This document shows positions 6,064-6,181 of a DNA stretch of 6,181 nucleotides, piece after piece. The translations under genes and the position numbers were made by a program. Position 1 is the stretch's first letter. Each line of letters begins with the position of its first letter. This stretch comes from Mucilaginibacter sp. (GTDB taxonomy: Bacteria; Bacteroidota; Bacteroidia; Sphingobacteriales; Sphingobacteriaceae), in the NCBI GenBank assembly GCA_028288315.1, contig JAQBNY010000323.1:1-6181 (forward strand), written 5' to 3'. The notes under the pieces are model-generated. The model saw only the letters and a program-made list of their open reading frames with translations. It was not told where the DNA came from and did no database searches.

Positions 6064-6071
6064 TAATTTTG
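6064..6071 (+). promoter_or_regulatory. Bacteroidota -7 promoter element, very close to the downstream ATG
   Basis: TAATTTTG matches TAnnTTTG fully and lies in the 64-bp gap after the last ligase gene. Only four bases separate it from the ATG at 6076, so the transcript would begin at or near the start codon. No TTTG is seen about 19 bases upstream. The match shows that the small membrane protein is probably transcribed apart from the ligase cluster. Confidence 0.5.
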
Positions 6072-6075
6072 CAGC

Positions 6076-6181
6076 ATGAACATACAAGCAATTATTATAA
6101 TTTTAATATTTATTGCAGCGGTTTTTTACGTAGGCCGAATTATGTACAAAAGTTTATTTGCTAAAAAAGGCTGCGGCAGTA
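6076..6181 (+). CDS. FeoB-associated Cys-rich membrane protein, N-terminal part (runs off the window)
   Basis: Thirty-five complete codons are visible, starting MNIQAIIIILIFIAAVFYVG. Residues about 4-20 form one hydrophobic membrane helix, followed by a basic stretch (RIMYKSLFAKK) and then GCGS, where the window ends. This layout of a short N-terminal helix, a positive cytoplasmic stretch and the start of a cysteine-glycine tail is that of the small FeoB-associated Cys-rich membrane proteins, often found next to ferrous iron transporter genes. Their exact role in iron uptake is not well defined. The start is the first ATG of the frame. The cysteine-rich tail and any feoB gene lie outside the window, so the family call rests on the N-terminal half only. 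Confidence 0.65.
   Translation, partial: MNIQAIIIILIFIAAVFYVGRIMYKSLFAKKGCGS

Overview
This window looks like chromosomal DNA from a member of the Bacteroidota, most likely the Sphingobacteriaceae (Mucilaginibacter or Pedobacter type). The reasons are the Bacteroidota -7 promoter element TAnnTTTG upstream of three genes, AT-rich leaders with almost no Shine-Dalgarno sequence, moderate GC content, and spacers filled with palindromic repeats of kinds I recognise from this group. The genus is an inference.

Layout. Positions 1-43 (minus strand) hold the first 14 codons of typA/bipA, with a promoter at 68-75. A palindromic repeat at 194-271 separates it from a minus-strand alpha/beta-hydrolase esterase (286-1098), which has its own promoter at 1123-1130. 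A divergent spacer (about 1131-1318) leads into four plus-strand genes. These are a RimK-like ATP-grasp ligase (1319-2413), a carboxylate-amine ligase of the GCS2/YbdK family (2589-3686), a class I glutamine amidotransferase-fold protein (3781-4626), and a second, divergent ATP-grasp-like protein whose motif order suggests circular permutation (4818-6011). Each of the three spacers between them (175, 94 and 191 bp) contains an imperfect palindromic repeat, and none has a convincing promoter. The window ends inside a small membrane protein of the FeoB-associated Cys-rich type (from 6076), whose -7 element lies only four bases before its ATG.

How the genes may work together. The four plus-strand genes encode three predicted ATP-dependent amide-bond-forming enzymes and one enzyme of a fold that hydrolyses amides or gamma-glutamyl bonds, or delivers ammonia from glutamine. 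The simplest reading is a small-molecule pathway that builds, and perhaps trims or amidates, a peptide-like or gamma-glutamyl conjugate. The divergent esterase could act on a related ester, but only proximity supports that. Substrates and product cannot be read from the sequence. Gene neighbourhoods joining ATP-grasp, GCS2-like and amidotransferase genes have, as I recall, been noted in comparative-genomic surveys of amidoligases, so the combination is probably not wholly new, although I know of no characterised product for it.
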